Assembly: GCF_003967175.1 (NCBI RefSeq)
Contig: NZ_AP018553.1
Location: 310,001-374,000 of the forward strand
Length of the DNA: 64,000 bases
Source of the DNA: Sulfodiicoccus acidiphilus
GTDB lineage: Archaea; Thermoproteota; Thermoprotei_A; Sulfolobales; Sulfolobaceae
Direction of reading: 5' to 3'
Part shown: positions 8,687-18,006 of the stretch, in pieces
Position numbering within the stretch: position 1 is the first letter of the stretch
How the letters are laid out: every line of letters begins with the position of its first letter
Program-made: the position numbers and the translations under genes
The notes under the pieces: model-generated
Seen by the model: only the letters and a program-made list of their open reading frames with translations
Databases searched by the model: none
Told to the model about the DNA's origin: nothing

Positions 8687-9158
8687 AATGGAAGGAGAGC
8701 TCATTGTGAGGAAGATAAGGGAGGGGACGGTAATAGACCACATTCCTCGGGGGAAGGCCCTCCTCCTCCTGAGGTTAATGGGAATAAAGGGGGACGAGGG
8801 CTATAGGCTGGCGGTCGTATCTAACGTCGAGAGCAAGAAGATGGGCAAAAAGGACATCATAAAGGTGGAAGGGAAGGAGTTGAAGGGCGAGGAAGTTGAC
8901 CTCATCGCATTGGTCGCTCCCACCGTAACAATAAACATAGTAAGGAACTTCGAAGTGGTGGAGAAGAGGAAAATCTCTGTCCCTAAGATAGTTCGGGGAT
9001 TACTCAAGTGTCCTAATACTTCCTGCGTCAGCAACAACGATCCAGAGGCGGTGTCTGAGTTCTCGGTCAGGAGGGAATCTCCTCTACTCATTTCCTGCAG
9101 TTACTGCGAGTCCAGATTAAGTGGGGAAGACGTGGTGAAACAGCTCTCGGGTGATTGA
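8679..9158 (+). CDS. pyrI: Aspartate carbamoyltransferase, regulatory subunit
   Basis: The regulatory chain binds nucleotides and links catalytic trimers through a zinc domain. The N-terminal allosteric domain starts with LIVRKIREGTVIDHIPRGKA. The C-terminal zinc domain has four cysteines in the pattern CPNTSC ... CSYC (about 116-149). The start is taken as GTG at 8679, overlapping pyrB; an ATG three codons later (8688) is equally possible. It overlaps the next gene by 8 bp. Confidence 0.95.
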   Translation: MNEMEGELIVRKIREGTVIDHIPRGKALLLLRLMGIKGDEGYRLAVVSNVESKKMGKKDIIKVEGKELKGEEVDLIALVAPTVTINIVRNFEVVEKRKISVPKIVRGLLKCPNTSCVSNNDPEAVSEFSVRRESPLLISCSYCESRLSGEDVVKQLSGD

Positions 9159-9768
9159 GACGTCAGTAGTTCGCGCGGAGGTGCTCGAAGTTAAGGAAGC
9201 AGGAAAAGTGACTCGAATAACCGTGAGGTACCCATTCCGGCCGGAACCAGGCAACTTCGTCTCCTTGGTTAACCCCGGACAATGGGAATTCCCCCTCGCC
9301 GTAGGAGACTACTGGATGGGGCGAATGGAACTATACGTCTCGTCCAAGAGGCTGTCTCAGTGGATGAAGGGAAGGGAGGCAGTCCTGCTCAAAGGTCCGC
9401 TGGGGACGAGACTTCCTGCTATGAGGGAAGTACTAGCGTTCTCTACATCTGTTCATCTCTACGATCTGCTTTACCCCCTCAGGGAAGTAGTACGAGGTGG
9501 GGGCAAGGCGCGGTTGGTATGTGAGGACTGCGATACTGAGTTCGTAGACGAGGTCGATAGACCTGAGGGCGTGCTTGTATCCGTGCCGCCAGATAAGCTA
9601 ATGCGAATGGAGGTTCCCTTTCCTGCCTATGTTTACGTCAGGTGGGCGAATATGAACTGCATGTTGGGAGTGTGCGGTACATGTGTGGTTGGTGGGAGAC
9701 TGGCCTGCACCTCAGGACCCTTCTTGAAGGTGGAGAGTGTTGAGAGTCTCAGGGAAATGCTACCTTGA
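9151..9768 (+). CDS. pyrK: PyrK-like electron-transfer subunit of type 1S dihydroorotate dehydrogenase
   Basis: The 2Fe-2S domain of PyrK is clear at the C-terminus: CMLGVCGTC followed by a later Cys (LACTSG), about residues 171-188. The preceding ferredoxin-reductase-like part is short and lacks the usual FAD motif and the GGGIG nucleotide loop, so NAD use is unlikely. That agrees with the known type 1S dihydroorotate dehydrogenase of Sulfolobus solfataricus, a PyrD/PyrK enzyme that does not use NAD. The gene is translationally coupled on both sides (8-bp overlap with pyrI, 32-bp overlap with pyrC). It probably hands electrons from PyrD to an unidentified acceptor. Confidence 0.8.
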   Translation: MIETSVVRAEVLEVKEAGKVTRITVRYPFRPEPGNFVSLVNPGQWEFPLAVGDYWMGRMELYVSSKRLSQWMKGREAVLLKGPLGTRLPAMREVLAFSTSVHLYDLLYPLREVVRGGGKARLVCEDCDTEFVDEVDRPEGVLVSVPPDKLMRMEVPFPAYVYVRWANMNCMLGVCGTCVVGGRLACTSGPFLKVESVESLREMLP

Positions 9769-10882
9769 GGGTAGGGGTTTGGTGGAGGCGTGCATCGAGT
9801 TCGATAGGGTCATTAGGAAGGTGCGCTCTCACTGCGTTCCCGACCTCACACTGAGAAGCGACGAACTCCTGATGCCGGGCTCAGTGGACCTTCACGTTCA
9901 CGTGAGGGGTCTCGGGTTGAGCTACAAGGAGGACGTTTCGAGTGCGACCAGCGAGGCCGCGTACGGAGGGGTGACGCTAGTTGGTGACATGCCTAACACT
10001 CATCCCTACCTCAACACAGCGGAGGCGGTCCTTGAGAAGTTGAGGGAGATGGAGAGAAGTAGGATCGACTTCGTGGTCTACGCCGGCGTCGGGAGCGAAA
10101 CGAAGAAGCTAGATGCGATGCCCATCGCTGGTTATAAGGTCTTCCCAGAGGACTTAGAGAGGCCAGAGTTAGAGGACGTGCTCTCTTCCTCGAAACTCAA
10201 GATTCTACATCCAGAGGTTCCTAACTCGCTCCAGGGACAGAGGACCCTCAGGGCTCTCTGGCAAGAGCTGGCGTCCCTGAGGTTGGTAAGGGGCAGATTT
10301 CACGTCACCCACTGCACCTCTAAGGAGACAGTGGAACTAGCTCACGGCTCTGGATTCACTGCAGACCTGACTCCTCACCACCTATTACTCCACGAGTCGG
10401 ACTGTTGGGACAAGGTCAATCCTCCCTTGAGAGACGAGACAACAAGACGAGCCCTCTGGGACTCGCTCTGGGTGGCAGAGGCCGTTGTCAGTGATCACGC
10501 ACCTCATTTGCCGGAGGAGAAGAGGTGGCACTACGACATTTGTCCTCCTGGGATAGCCGCAATTTCCTTCACCACTCCTTTCATTTACTCCCTCGTATTT
10601 AGGGGGGTCCTGAGCGTGGATAGGGCGGTCCAACTGCTATCTAAGGGCCCCGCTACCATACTGGGGTTGAAGATGGGTGAGATCGCTGAGGGCTTCGCGG
10701 CCAACTTCACGGTTGTTAGGCGAGAATATTGGCGCTACTCCACTGCCTACACCAAGGCCTCTCACACCCCATTGGATGGCTATCCCTTGAATGCTAGAGT
10801 AACTATGACGTTCGTCCAAGGTAAGGTGGCCTTCGACGGTGGAGAAGTTTATCCCGTGAGAGGGGTGAACGCTATTGCCTGA
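9737..10882 (+). CDS. pyrC: Dihydroorotase
   Basis: This amidohydrolase cyclises carbamoyl aspartate to dihydroorotate. It has the HVHVRG metal motif near residue 54, a candidate carboxylated lysine in AGYKVFP (about 133), further metal histidines in LHPEV and HVTHCTS, and the SDHAPH motif near residue 254, with the Asp general base. Length of 381 residues is somewhat shorter than bacterial type I enzymes but normal for Sulfolobales. The start is GTG 9737 or TTG 9740 inside the pyrK 3' end; the 32-bp overlap suggests translational coupling. It overlaps pyrD by 8 bp. Confidence 0.93.
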   Translation: MLRVSGKCYLEGRGLVEACIEFDRVIRKVRSHCVPDLTLRSDELLMPGSVDLHVHVRGLGLSYKEDVSSATSEAAYGGVTLVGDMPNTHPYLNTAEAVLEKLREMERSRIDFVVYAGVGSETKKLDAMPIAGYKVFPEDLERPELEDVLSSSKLKILHPEVPNSLQGQRTLRALWQELASLRLVRGRFHVTHCTSKETVELAHGSGFTADLTPHHLLLHESDCWDKVNPPLRDETTRRALWDSLWVAEAVVSDHAPHLPEEKRWHYDICPPGIAAISFTTPFIYSLVFRGVLSVDRAVQLLSKGPATILGLKMGEIAEGFAANFTVVRREYWRYSTAYTKASHTPLDGYPLNARVTMTFVQGKVAFDGGEVYPVRGVNAIA

Positions 10883-11741
10883 GCTCGCAGGAGTTTCGTT
10901 CAGGGACCCCTTCGTTATCGCCTCTGGCATCGTTCCTAACCATCCGGAGTTGATTAGGCAGTTCTGCCACCTTTATGGTCCTGCTGGTGTGACTACCAAG
11001 AGCTTCACCTTGAATCCCCTAGACCCACATCCTCCCCCCACAGTGTTCAAGCTGGGAGATGGATGCTACATCAACGCCATAGGACTGTCTAACCCTGGAA
11101 GGGATGGCCTCAGGGAAATTAACGTTCCGTGCCGAGTTATATATAGCATCGCAGGCTCCTCTCCCGAGGAGTTCGGACAGCTGGCGTCCCTAGTGCCCAA
11201 GGGACATCTGGTGGAGTTGAACTTGAGTAGTCCTAACAGGAGGGGACTGGGGGAGTCCGTGGCACCAATGGTCAGGGAGATCGTCAGGGAAGTTGTAGGG
11301 GCGACCCAGAACCCTGTTCTAGTTAAGCTCGGTCCTTGGGATAACGTAATAGACCTAGCGGGGAGAGCCCTTGAAGCTGGGGCCAAGGGGCTCACGTTAA
11401 TCAACACAGTCAAGGGAATGGCAATAGATGTTTACGAACGACGGCCGATCTTAACCTACACTACTGGTGGAGTGTCAGGCAAATGCATACACCACTTGGC
11501 CGTGAGGATAGTCGCCCAAGTTTTCAAGGAGTATCAGGCCGACGTGATAGGGGTAGGGGGAGTTTACAGTTGGGAAGACGCGGCGGAGCTCATGTTAGCT
11601 GGGGCTAAGTTAGTGGGTGTAGGAACAGCTATAATAGACAGAGGACCAAGAGTGTTGACCCAGATAAGGGAGGGCTTCGGTAAGTTCTTGGATAAGAAAG
11701 GGATTAATGCCACCGAGCTCGTTGGTGCAGGAGTCAGGTGA
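10875..11741 (+). CDS. pyrD: Dihydroorotate dehydrogenase, catalytic subunit (type 1S)
   Basis: This FMN-binding TIM barrel oxidises dihydroorotate to orotate. Motifs are VELNLSSPNRRG (about 114-125), LVKLGPWDN, LTLINTVKGMA and the C-terminal phosphate loops IGVGGVYSW and VGVGTAII. Class 1A/1B enzymes have Cys as base in the NLSCPN motif. Here it is Ser (NLSSPN), as expected for the Sulfolobus type 1S enzyme. The TTG start overlaps pyrC by 8 bp. It is probably partnered with the short PyrK two genes upstream. Confidence 0.93.
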   Translation: MPELAGVSFRDPFVIASGIVPNHPELIRQFCHLYGPAGVTTKSFTLNPLDPHPPPTVFKLGDGCYINAIGLSNPGRDGLREINVPCRVIYSIAGSSPEEFGQLASLVPKGHLVELNLSSPNRRGLGESVAPMVREIVREVVGATQNPVLVKLGPWDNVIDLAGRALEAGAKGLTLINTVKGMAIDVYERRPILTYTTGGVSGKCIHHLAVRIVAQVFKEYQADVIGVGGVYSWEDAAELMLAGAKLVGVGTAIIDRGPRVLTQIREGFGKFLDKKGINATELVGAGVR

Positions 11742-11744
11742 ATC

Positions 11745-12050
11745 ATGCCCAAGAGGATAGAAATGAAGGGAAGGGACCTAGAGGGATTGGTCTTTCTAGG
11801 CAAATTGAAGTCAGTTAACGTTGAGTACTGTGACGAGAAGAAGAAGTACGCTCGCGTGGTGGGGGTTCTCCTCGATGGGGATGAAGTGAGCACAGAGTGC
11901 ATACCCATAAGGGCGGCCGGGAAGATCTCCACCGTGATAAAACACTACCTACGATTGGGTGTGGGCAAGTACATACTCACCGAAGCTTCAGGGAACCTCA
12001 GACACACGGACACTGAGCCGGAGGAAGACGACTCCCAGCCTTCAGGGTGA
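11745..12050 (+). CDS. Small unknown protein at the end of the pyr operon
   Basis: A 101-residue protein that I do not recognise. It starts three bases after the pyrD stop, so it is probably the last gene of the pyr transcript. The N-terminal two thirds is mixed beta/alpha with a KYARVVGVLLDGDEVS strand pair; the last 15 residues are acidic and probably disordered (TEPEEDDSQPSG). It has one or two cysteines and no membrane segment or known motif. Its position suggests a link to pyrimidine or nucleotide metabolism, which is only inference. Confidence 0.6.
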   Translation: MPKRIEMKGRDLEGLVFLGKLKSVNVEYCDEKKKYARVVGVLLDGDEVSTECIPIRAAGKISTVIKHYLRLGVGKYILTEASGNLRHTDTEPEEDDSQPSG

Positions 12051-12089
12051 AAACGGTCCTTATATTCCAAACCTCCTAGGAACCCGTCG

Positions 12090-12704
12090 ATGGGATTGGA
12101 CATAGGGCAGGCCTTGGTAGTTGCCGTGAAGCTATTCGCTATCATGGACCCCTTCTCTGTCATACCGTACATACTGGGGATATACACCACTTACCAAGAG
12201 AGTTCGCAGGAGAAGGTGAGCTGGAACTACCTTGTCAACAAGATAAGTATCGTGATAATTGTGATCCTCCTCATTTTCTCGATCCTGGGTAGGGCCATCT
12301 TAGATTTCCTAGGACTAAGTCCAGCTGCCCTGGAGATAGGAGGAGGTATAATCTTGGTTTACTTGGGGATAGATACCATGGGGGGCTTCGGTCAACTCAG
12401 GTTCCTTTCCAGGAACATAGAGGAGGCCATAGTGACTCCGATAGCAACTCCGCTCATAGTTGGACCTGGAACCCTCACCGCACTAGTTACTTTGTCTGTT
12501 GGTCACTCCATACTTCTCCTCATAGTGGGGAGCATGGTCGCAGCGCTACTGACCTACCTCACTCTCCTCTCTGCTCCACTTCTGGTTAAGGTGTTGGGAA
12601 AGACTGGAACCATCGCGGCAGGCAGGTTCACCGCGATAATCATTGCGGCTTTCGGGGTGCAACTGATCTTGGGCGGACTCACTCTTTTGGGCTTGATCTC
12701 CTGA
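12090..12704 (+). CDS. MarC-family (UPF0056) integral membrane protein
   Basis: A 204-residue protein with six predicted hydrophobic segments. Family signatures are [17 protein letters not shown] near the N-terminus and the repeat-like [15 protein letters not shown] near residue 120, both typical of MarC/YchE proteins. Transport of small neutral molecules has been suggested for the family, but substrates are not established. It follows the pyr genes by 40 bp on the same strand and precedes a clear new promoter at 12741. No sign of truncation. Confidence 0.85.
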   Translation: MGLDIGQALVVAVKLFAIMDPFSVIPYILGIYTTYQESSQEKVSWNYLVNKISIVIIVILLIFSILGRAILDFLGLSPAALEIGGGIILVYLGIDTMGGFGQLRFLSRNIEEAIVTPIATPLIVGPGTLTALVTLSVGHSILLLIVGSMVAALLTYLTLLSAPLLVKVLGKTGTIAAGRFTAIIIAAFGVQLILGGLTLLGLIS

Positions 12705-12735
12705 GTATTACTCATAGTGATGTGGAACCGCTCTG

Positions 12736-12749
12736 AAAAATTTTTAACG
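12736..12749 (+). promoter_or_regulatory. BRE/TATA promoter of the Lrp-family gene
   Basis: The A-rich stretch followed by TTTTTAACG is a strong BRE/TATA signal. Its centre lies about 25 bases before the GTG at 12769 but only 19 before the TTG at 12763. This favours a leaderless mRNA starting at GTG 12769. Confidence 0.6.
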
Positions 12750-12768
12750 GATCCGCGGTTAGTTGTTC

Positions 12769-13236
12769 GTGTCGTCGAAGAAGAGAGTCGAACTAGACGA
12801 CGTGGATAAGAAGTTAATGATAGAGTTGTTGAGGGACGCTAGGACTAGTCTCAGGCGGTTGGCGGAAGAGATGAACGTCTCCCCAGCCACCCTCCACAAC
12901 AGGATGAACAGGCTCATTCAGGAAGGGGTAGTGAGGGGTTTCGTGGCGCTCTTGGACTACACCAAGCTGGGCTACACTCTGACTAGCATAATAATGGTTA
13001 AGGTCGACGGTAAACACATCGTGGAGTTCGAGAAGGAAGTCGCCAACTCCCCTAACGTCGTCTCCGTCTACGACGTGGTGGGGGACTACGACGTCATATT
13101 AATAGCGAAGTTCAGGGACACCGAGGAACTGGACACCTTCCTCAAACAACTCCTCAAGAACCCACGAGTTGAGAGGACGTTCACGAGCATAGTGCTTAAC
13201 ACCGTGAAGGAGGACCCGAGAGTCAGAATAATTTAG
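12769..13236 (+). CDS. Lrp/AsnC family transcription regulator
   Basis: N-terminal helix-turn-helix ([20 protein letters not shown], about 22-41) followed by an AsnC/RAM ligand-binding domain ([11 protein letters not shown] ... [16 protein letters not shown] ... [13 protein letters not shown]). The domain order and length (about 155 residues) are those of archaeal Lrp regulators, which form octamers and sense amino acids. Start choice follows the TATA distance. It has its own promoter and converges with the m5C methyltransferase, with a 14-bp overlap. The regulon cannot be inferred. Confidence 0.9.
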   Translation: MSSKKRVELDDVDKKLMIELLRDARTSLRRLAEEMNVSPATLHNRMNRLIQEGVVRGFVALLDYTKLGYTLTSIIMVKVDGKHIVEFEKEVANSPNVVSVYDVVGDYDVILIAKFRDTEELDTFLKQLLKNPRVERTFTSIVLNTVKEDPRVRII

Positions 13237-14152
13237 ATACTTCCTTGGCGACAGCCCGTGCCACGGGCACTGGGACCGACTCCCCAACCTGGTTGAACTG
13301 TTCGTCGAGCGAGCCCAGAAAGACGTGATCGTCAGGGTATCCCATGAGTCTAGCCTGCTCCCTCACTGTGAGCCACCTGTCCCGGAAAGGGTGAATGAAC
13401 CTGGAGTTTCCCAACACAGTGGGAGCTGGCTTAGATGGGTCCAACCTGAGGTAGAGAGGTATCTTCCTTGCGCTCCCCTCGAACATAGTGAGGTAACCTC
13501 CGTACCCTAGTCTCGAGATCTTCCTCAACTTCGCCTCTGTTACCTCCCTCACCTCGTGATTTGGCACCTTCCCTTCCTTACCATCTAAGTCTCCTATACT
13601 CTCCCACACACTAGGGTGAAGGGTCACCTTTGGAGGGTCTAGCCTCGCGTTAGAGATGAAGATCCTCACTCTCTTAGAAGGGTTTCCAAGTTCTAGGGCA
13701 CTGAGTACGTTGAAGTGGATTTCGTATCCTACCCTAGCGAACTCCGCCCTGAGTGCCTCGCGAAGCTCCACCGATTCCACCAGAGCAGGTACGTTCTCCA
13801 TCACGAAGACTCTCGGGTTGAGCTCCCCCACTAGTCTGACAAACTCCAGCGTCAGTAGGCCTCTCTCGTCACTGTAGAGCCTTTCTATAGGGTTCTTCCT
13901 TCTAGTAGGGTTGGCGGCCGTGAATGGCTCACAGGGTGGACTACCGATGAGGATGTCCACCTCACCTACCAGTTTAGAGATCAGGGACCCGTCGACTTCT
14001 CTAATATCTTCTTCCAACACCTGCGCTTCGGGGAAGTTAAGGCTGTAAGTCCTCGCAGCAGCGTGATTAAGCTCCACACCTAAGGCTGGACTAAGTCCCA
14101 CCTCTGCGAATCCCCTGGAGAACCCGCCTCCTCCCGAGAAGAGATCAACCAA
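13223..14152 (-). CDS. DNA (cytosine-5) methyltransferase, divergent
   Basis: The AdoMet motif [13 protein letters not shown] (1-15), the catalytic SPPCEPF loop with Cys (about 72), the ENV motif ([11 protein letters not shown]) and the C-terminal [13 protein letters not shown] show the m5C methylase fold. Several family positions differ: motif IV has E instead of Q after PPC, motif VIII has S where Q is usual (NPSKRVRIF) and motif X has VGESVP where GNAVP is usual. At 309 residues the target-recognition region is short. No restriction gene is adjacent. The start overlaps the 3' end of tfe by 8 bp, making it the last gene of a general transcription/translation operon. It could modify DNA or, like Dnmt2, an RNA. 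Confidence 0.8.
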   Translation of the reverse strand: MVDLFSGGGGFSRGFAEVGLSPALGVELNHAAARTYSLNFPEAQVLEEDIREVDGSLISKLVGEVDILIGSPPCEPFTAANPTRRKNPIERLYSDERGLLTLEFVRLVGELNPRVFVMENVPALVESVELREALRAEFARVGYEIHFNVLSALELGNPSKRVRIFISNARLDPPKVTLHPSVWESIGDLDGKEGKVPNHEVREVTEAKLRKISRLGYGGYLTMFEGSARKIPLYLRLDPSKPAPTVLGNSRFIHPFRDRWLTVREQARLMGYPDDHVFLGSLDEQFNQVGESVPVPVARAVAKEVSKLF

Positions 14153-14669
14153 AGTTGGACTTGGTCTCGACGTTTATTTCCTCCTCGAGTTGCCTTATCT
14201 TCCTCTCTATAACTTCCCTTACCCTCTCCACCTCGTAATAAACGAGGGAGGTCCCACACCTGGGACACTTGAACTCGTTCTCAAAGGCCTCGTCGAAGAT
14301 ATACCTGCTCCCGTCCTCGGGACAGATGTAGAAGGTGTTGTTGGTCTCGAACTCCAGTCTCATTTTCAGTTTCTGCACCATCTCCCTCTTTCTGTTCAGT
14401 AGTATCTCGTTTACCTGATCCGTGTTGGCCCTCCAGTAGTAGAGATACCATCCAGTTTCCCTATCTCTAGTTCTCTTGTACCTCACTAACCCGTGGTCCG
14501 CAAGCATATAGAGCGTCCTTCTGACGTTGTTCACCTTCACGTTAAGCATCCTAGCTATCTCGTCGTCAGTTAGCTCGGACTTCCCCTTCAACAAGATCTC
14601 TAACACTGGCAGTACTTCGTCTCCTAACATGGTGACCGCTAGCTCCTTCAACAATTCCTCAGCTTCCAA
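14145..14669 (-). CDS. tfe: Transcription initiation factor TFE (alpha subunit)
   Basis: TFE stimulates promoter opening with RNA polymerase, TBP and TFB. The N-terminal extended winged helix (about 1-90, [20 protein letters not shown]) is followed by a charged linker helix and a C-terminal zinc ribbon with Cys residues in [10 protein letters not shown] and KCPRCGTSL (about 114-140). Length of 174 residues is normal. The gene overlaps trm56 by 11 bp upstream and the m5C methyltransferase by 8 bp downstream. The TFE-beta partner is not in this window. Confidence 0.95.
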   Translation of the reverse strand: MEAEELLKELAVTMLGDEVLPVLEILLKGKSELTDDEIARMLNVKVNNVRRTLYMLADHGLVRYKRTRDRETGWYLYYWRANTDQVNEILLNRKREMVQKLKMRLEFETNNTFYICPEDGSRYIFDEAFENEFKCPRCGTSLVYYEVERVREVIERKIRQLEEEINVETKSNFG

Positions 14670-15204
14670 CCCTCACCACCCTCTTACCCGCCCTCTGCGG
14701 AAGTATCCTCAATTTGGCATCGCTATACTGTATATCTAGTTCCTCTCCCATATATATCCTATCCAAGAAGATTGCCACGCTTGCGACTTCAGAGTGGGGT
14801 TGATGCCCTATCGCCACGTTGTAGTCCACGTTCCTGAAGTACCAGCCCTCTACCTTCTCTGCCCCCACTATAAGGAGAAGGGGAGACTGGGACCTCAATT
14901 CACCCACCTTCGAGTTCAATCCCTCCCCATACATGGTCAAGTGTATCGCTCTTCCTCCGTTCCTCCTCCAATCCTCCACGAACTTCCTTCCGTTCTTGAC
15001 GCTCTGAACCACGAAGTCCCTCCTTCCCCAGAGTTCCTTCACCTTCTCCACCGACTTAAATACCGACTCATCATTTCCCTCCATAATGAACCCTGAGGCA
15101 CCTAGAGCCCTAGCTACGAGTGCCACGTGAGTGGTAACTCGTTTGTCCCTGTTGGGCCTGTGGCCCAACCTCAGCACGTACACTTCGGGGTTCAACTCAA
15201 CCAC
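14659..15204 (-). CDS. trm56: tRNA (cytidine-56-2'-O)-methyltransferase
   Basis: Archaeal Trm56 is a SPOUT-class AdoMet enzyme that methylates C56 in the T loop of tRNA. It is recognised by the N-terminal [20 protein letters not shown], the central HLTMYGE motif and [15 protein letters not shown], which forms part of the trefoil knot, then [20 protein letters not shown]. 181 residues is the normal size. It overlaps hflX by 8 bp and tfe by 11 bp, in a five-gene operon of general gene-expression functions. Confidence 0.9.
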   Translation of the reverse strand: MVELNPEVYVLRLGHRPNRDKRVTTHVALVARALGASGFIMEGNDESVFKSVEKVKELWGRRDFVVQSVKNGRKFVEDWRRNGGRAIHLTMYGEGLNSKVGELRSQSPLLLIVGAEKVEGWYFRNVDYNVAIGHQPHSEVASVAIFLDRIYMGEELDIQYSDAKLRILPQRAGKRVVRVGS

Positions 15205-16258
15205 TTACGATCTTTGACAGGGTATCAATTAGGACACCCAAGTTGGTACCGTTAGCTGCTGAGACTGGAACCACGTCCACCACAGGCGAGTATATCCTCT
15301 TAGTTTCCTTCAGCGCTACCTCCCTTAACCTCCTAGCTTCAGGGGGGTTCAACTTGTCCGCCTTGTTTAACGCTACGATCAGGGGCTTCCCAGATATCCC
15401 TATATCTCGGAACACGGAGAGAGAGCCGGTTAGACTCTCAATCATTCTCCTTTCGCCCATGGCGGAGTCCACTACCAACAACTCAACGTCTGCTAAGGCC
15501 GCCTCTGACAATGTCACGTGGAACGCCTCAACGATCTGCGGTGGTATTCCCCTAATGAAGCCGACCGTGTCTATGAGCAGGGCCTTCCTATTCCCTAGCT
15601 CTACAGCAGTCCGCTTGGGAGATATGGTTGTGAACATACTGGAGTCGACCTTCTGGCTTCCCCCAGTAAGCCTGTTGAAGAGGGAGGTCTTTCCCGCGTT
15701 AGTGTAACCCACGATCGCTACCTGGGGTAATCCCATCTCCCTCCTCTTGAGGATGGTGGCCCTCTGAGCTTCCCTCATCTCCTCCAACTTCCTCTTGAGC
15801 TTCACCATCCTTCTAGAGTAGAGCTTTATCGCAGCCTCCACACCATAGGTTCCTGCTCCCAACGGCCCCTGTTGTTCTCCTGCTTTGGCCCTAGTGAAGT
15901 AGTCCCTCAATATAGGGAGCCTGTACTTCAGTGAGGCCAACTCGATCTGCATCTTGGCCTCGGCCGATCCTGCGTGGAGGTCGAAGACCTCGAGGAGAAG
16001 GAGCACCTTGTCCAAGACCTTTATTCCCATCAACTCTCGACTGAGGTTCATCAGTTGTCTCGGTCTAGTCTGAGCGAAAACTAACAGGGCTTCCACGCCC
16101 TTTTCCTTCACTTCCTGGAGCATCGATTCGCTTATGTAGTAATTGGGATTCGGCCTCCTCGGCGTCGGTCTGTGCTCCACCACTTCGTACCCTGCAGTTT
16201 CTGCCAGGGCTAATCCTTCGTCCATCTCTTCCCGTTGATAGAAGAGGATCGCCCTCAC
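15197..16258 (-). CDS. hflX: Ribosome-associated GTPase HflX
   Basis: HflX binds the large ribosomal subunit and splits or rescues stalled ribosomes. The N-terminal HflX domain ends in a long helical hairpin (KLKRKLEEMREAQRA). The G domain starts near residue 180 with the P-loop VGYTNAGKTS; switch II is DTVGFIRGIP, G4 is ALNKADKL and G5 is PVSAANG. All GTPase motifs are intact. Length of 353 residues agrees with Sulfolobales homologues. It overlaps mbf1 by 4 bp and trm56 by 8 bp. Confidence 0.95.
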   Translation of the reverse strand: MRAILFYQREEMDEGLALAETAGYEVVEHRPTPRRPNPNYYISESMLQEVKEKGVEALLVFAQTRPRQLMNLSRELMGIKVLDKVLLLLEVFDLHAGSAEAKMQIELASLKYRLPILRDYFTRAKAGEQQGPLGAGTYGVEAAIKLYSRRMVKLKRKLEEMREAQRATILKRREMGLPQVAIVGYTNAGKTSLFNRLTGGSQKVDSSMFTTISPKRTAVELGNRKALLIDTVGFIRGIPPQIVEAFHVTLSEAALADVELLVVDSAMGERRMIESLTGSLSVFRDIGISGKPLIVALNKADKLNPPEARRLREVALKETKRIYSPVVDVVPVSAANGTNLGVLIDTLSKIVSG

Positions 16259-16752
16259 TTCCTCCCCTCCCTTACGTTGGCAACATCTCCCAACGTGATG
16301 TCCATGTCCACCTCCTCTTCAACACCCTCTCCAACTTCTGTCGGCACGAGCAGCTTCACCCCAAGTAACTTCTCTAGTTGCCTCGCTTGGTCTATGGTAG
16401 GTTTGAGTCGCCCCGACTCAAACCTCTTCACCACGTTCTCAGAAACCTTAAGTCTCTTAGCCAGCCCCAGGGTGTCCATCTTTAACCTCTCCCTGGCCTC
16501 TTTAATGATCTTGCTGTAATCCTCGACCACTTCCAGTTCCTCTGGGCTAACTTTCTTGGGTCTCGAATTAACCCTGGGTTTCGCCTTCCTCTCCACCTTG
16601 ATTTCCTTCCTCTCCACGATCGGCGGACTGCCCTGTTTCCTATAACACCTCTCGCATAAAGTGAGTAATCCCCCCTCTATCTCCACCGTGTAGCTCTTGC
16701 CCACTATGGCAGAGCCGCACATCTCACAGTATTCTCCATCGCCGTTGCCCAT
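16255..16752 (-). CDS. mbf1: Multiprotein bridging factor 1 homologue (zinc ribbon + HTH)
   Basis: Archaeal MBF1 joins a N-terminal zinc ribbon (CEMCGSAI ... CERCYRK, with two CxxC pairs) to a Cro/C1-type helix-turn-helix (LGLAKRLKVSENVVKRFESG, about residues 105-124 of the protein) through a basic linker. In Sulfolobus it has been associated with translation as well as transcription. The ATG at 16752 places the zinc ribbon right at the N-terminus, as in homologues; an upstream TTG at 16779 is less likely. It is the first gene of the mbf1-hflX-trm56-tfe-methyltransferase operon. Confidence 0.93.
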   Translation of the reverse strand: MGNGDGEYCEMCGSAIVGKSYTVEIEGGLLTLCERCYRKQGSPPIVERKEIKVERKAKPRVNSRPKKVSPEELEVVEDYSKIIKEARERLKMDTLGLAKRLKVSENVVKRFESGRLKPTIDQARQLEKLLGVKLLVPTEVGEGVEEEVDMDITLGDVANVREGRK

Positions 16753-16821
16753 GGTACCACGGCATATATGTGATGCCAAACGTTATTAGCCTAACTGCAT
16801 AAAGAGTTTGCTGAGTCTAGG

Positions 16822-17997
16822 TTGTCGGAGGAAGTAGATATTCCCAATGAGAACGTAGGCGAGGAAAAGGAACAGTTGCTGAGAGTTATGGAGGAGAAGG
16901 TGAGGTCGCTCCAAACTGAAGTGGAGATGTTGAGGAAGGAACTCAACTACTACAAGTCCGAGATGGACAAGCTCCTCAGTCCGCCACTCATCGAGGCCAC
17001 AGTCCTTGACACGTTAGAGGACGGTAGGGTGGTGGTGAGGAGCTCCTCTGGACCCAACTTGGTCGTTAATGCGCTAAGAGAAGTGATAGTGGGGAAACTA
17101 AAGCCTGGCACTCCTGTGGCCCTGAATCAGAGGGCGTCCGCCATAGTCGAAGTTCTACCGACCAGGGAAGAGCCGGTGGTGAGGGGAATGGAGGTTGAGG
17201 AGAAGCCAAACGTAAGGTACACAGACATCGGTGGGCTTGAAGAGCAGATCGGGCAGATTAGGGAGGTGGTGGAGCTCCCCCTCACTAGGCCTGAACTATT
17301 TAGGGAGATAGGCGTTGATCCTCCGAAGGGAGTTCTCCTTTACGGGCCACCTGGGACTGGGAAGACCATGTTGGCCAAGGCGGTGGCCACGGAGAGCGGT
17401 GCCGCCTTCATTCACGTGATTGCATCTGAGTTCGCACAGAAGTTCGTGGGAGAGGGGGCTAAGATAGTCAGGGAGGTGTTCGAGTTGGCGCGCAAGAGGG
17501 CGCCAGCAATTCTTTTCATTGACGAGATAGACGCCATAGCTTCCAAGAGAATAGACGTGGGAACAAGTGGAGAGAGGGAAATACAGAGGACCCTCATGCA
17601 ACTGCTTGCCGAGATCGATGGCTTCAAGCCTCTCGAGAACGTGAGGATACTCACTGCTACCAATAGGATAGACGTTTTAGATCCAGCGCTACTGCGACCT
17701 GGAAGGTTCGACAGGTTGATAGAGGTACCTCTCCCTGACGCTGCGGGGAGGGAGAAGATATATTCGATCTACTTAGGCAGAATGAAGGTAAAGGGAGAAG
17801 TTGACGTGAAGGGGCTGGCAGCGGAGTCGGAGGGACTCAGTGGTGCAGACATAAAGAACGTATGTGTCGAGGCGGCCTACGTCGCGATCAGGGAGGGAAG
17901 GGCTTACGTCACGAATCAGGACGTCTTCAAGGCCCTCAAGGCAGTTCTGAACAAGAGGGAAGCTAAGGTCAAGGAGAGGACCGAGAAGTTCATCTGA
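16822..17997 (+). CDS. pan: Proteasome-activating nucleotidase PAN
   Basis: AAA+ unfoldase that feeds proteins to the 20S proteasome. An N-terminal coiled coil (about 12-55) is followed by an OB domain, the P-loop GPPGTGKT near residue 174, Walker [10 protein letters not shown] near 230, sensor [20 protein letters not shown] and the C-terminal four-helix domain. The start is a TTG. The last residues are TEKFI. A typical PAN ends in a HbYX tail (hydrophobic-Tyr-any) that opens the 20S gate; here Phe replaces Tyr and Lys precedes it. It is followed by a PUA gene and a PAC2-family proteasome chaperone gene. Confidence 0.95.
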   Translation: MSEEVDIPNENVGEEKEQLLRVMEEKVRSLQTEVEMLRKELNYYKSEMDKLLSPPLIEATVLDTLEDGRVVVRSSSGPNLVVNALREVIVGKLKPGTPVALNQRASAIVEVLPTREEPVVRGMEVEEKPNVRYTDIGGLEEQIGQIREVVELPLTRPELFREIGVDPPKGVLLYGPPGTGKTMLAKAVATESGAAFIHVIASEFAQKFVGEGAKIVREVFELARKRAPAILFIDEIDAIASKRIDVGTSGEREIQRTLMQLLAEIDGFKPLENVRILTATNRIDVLDPALLRPGRFDRLIEVPLPDAAGREKIYSIYLGRMKVKGEVDVKGLAAESEGLSGADIKNVCVEAAYVAIREGRAYVTNQDVFKALKAVLNKREAKVKERTEKFI

Positions 17998-18006
17998 GGG
18001 CTCAAG

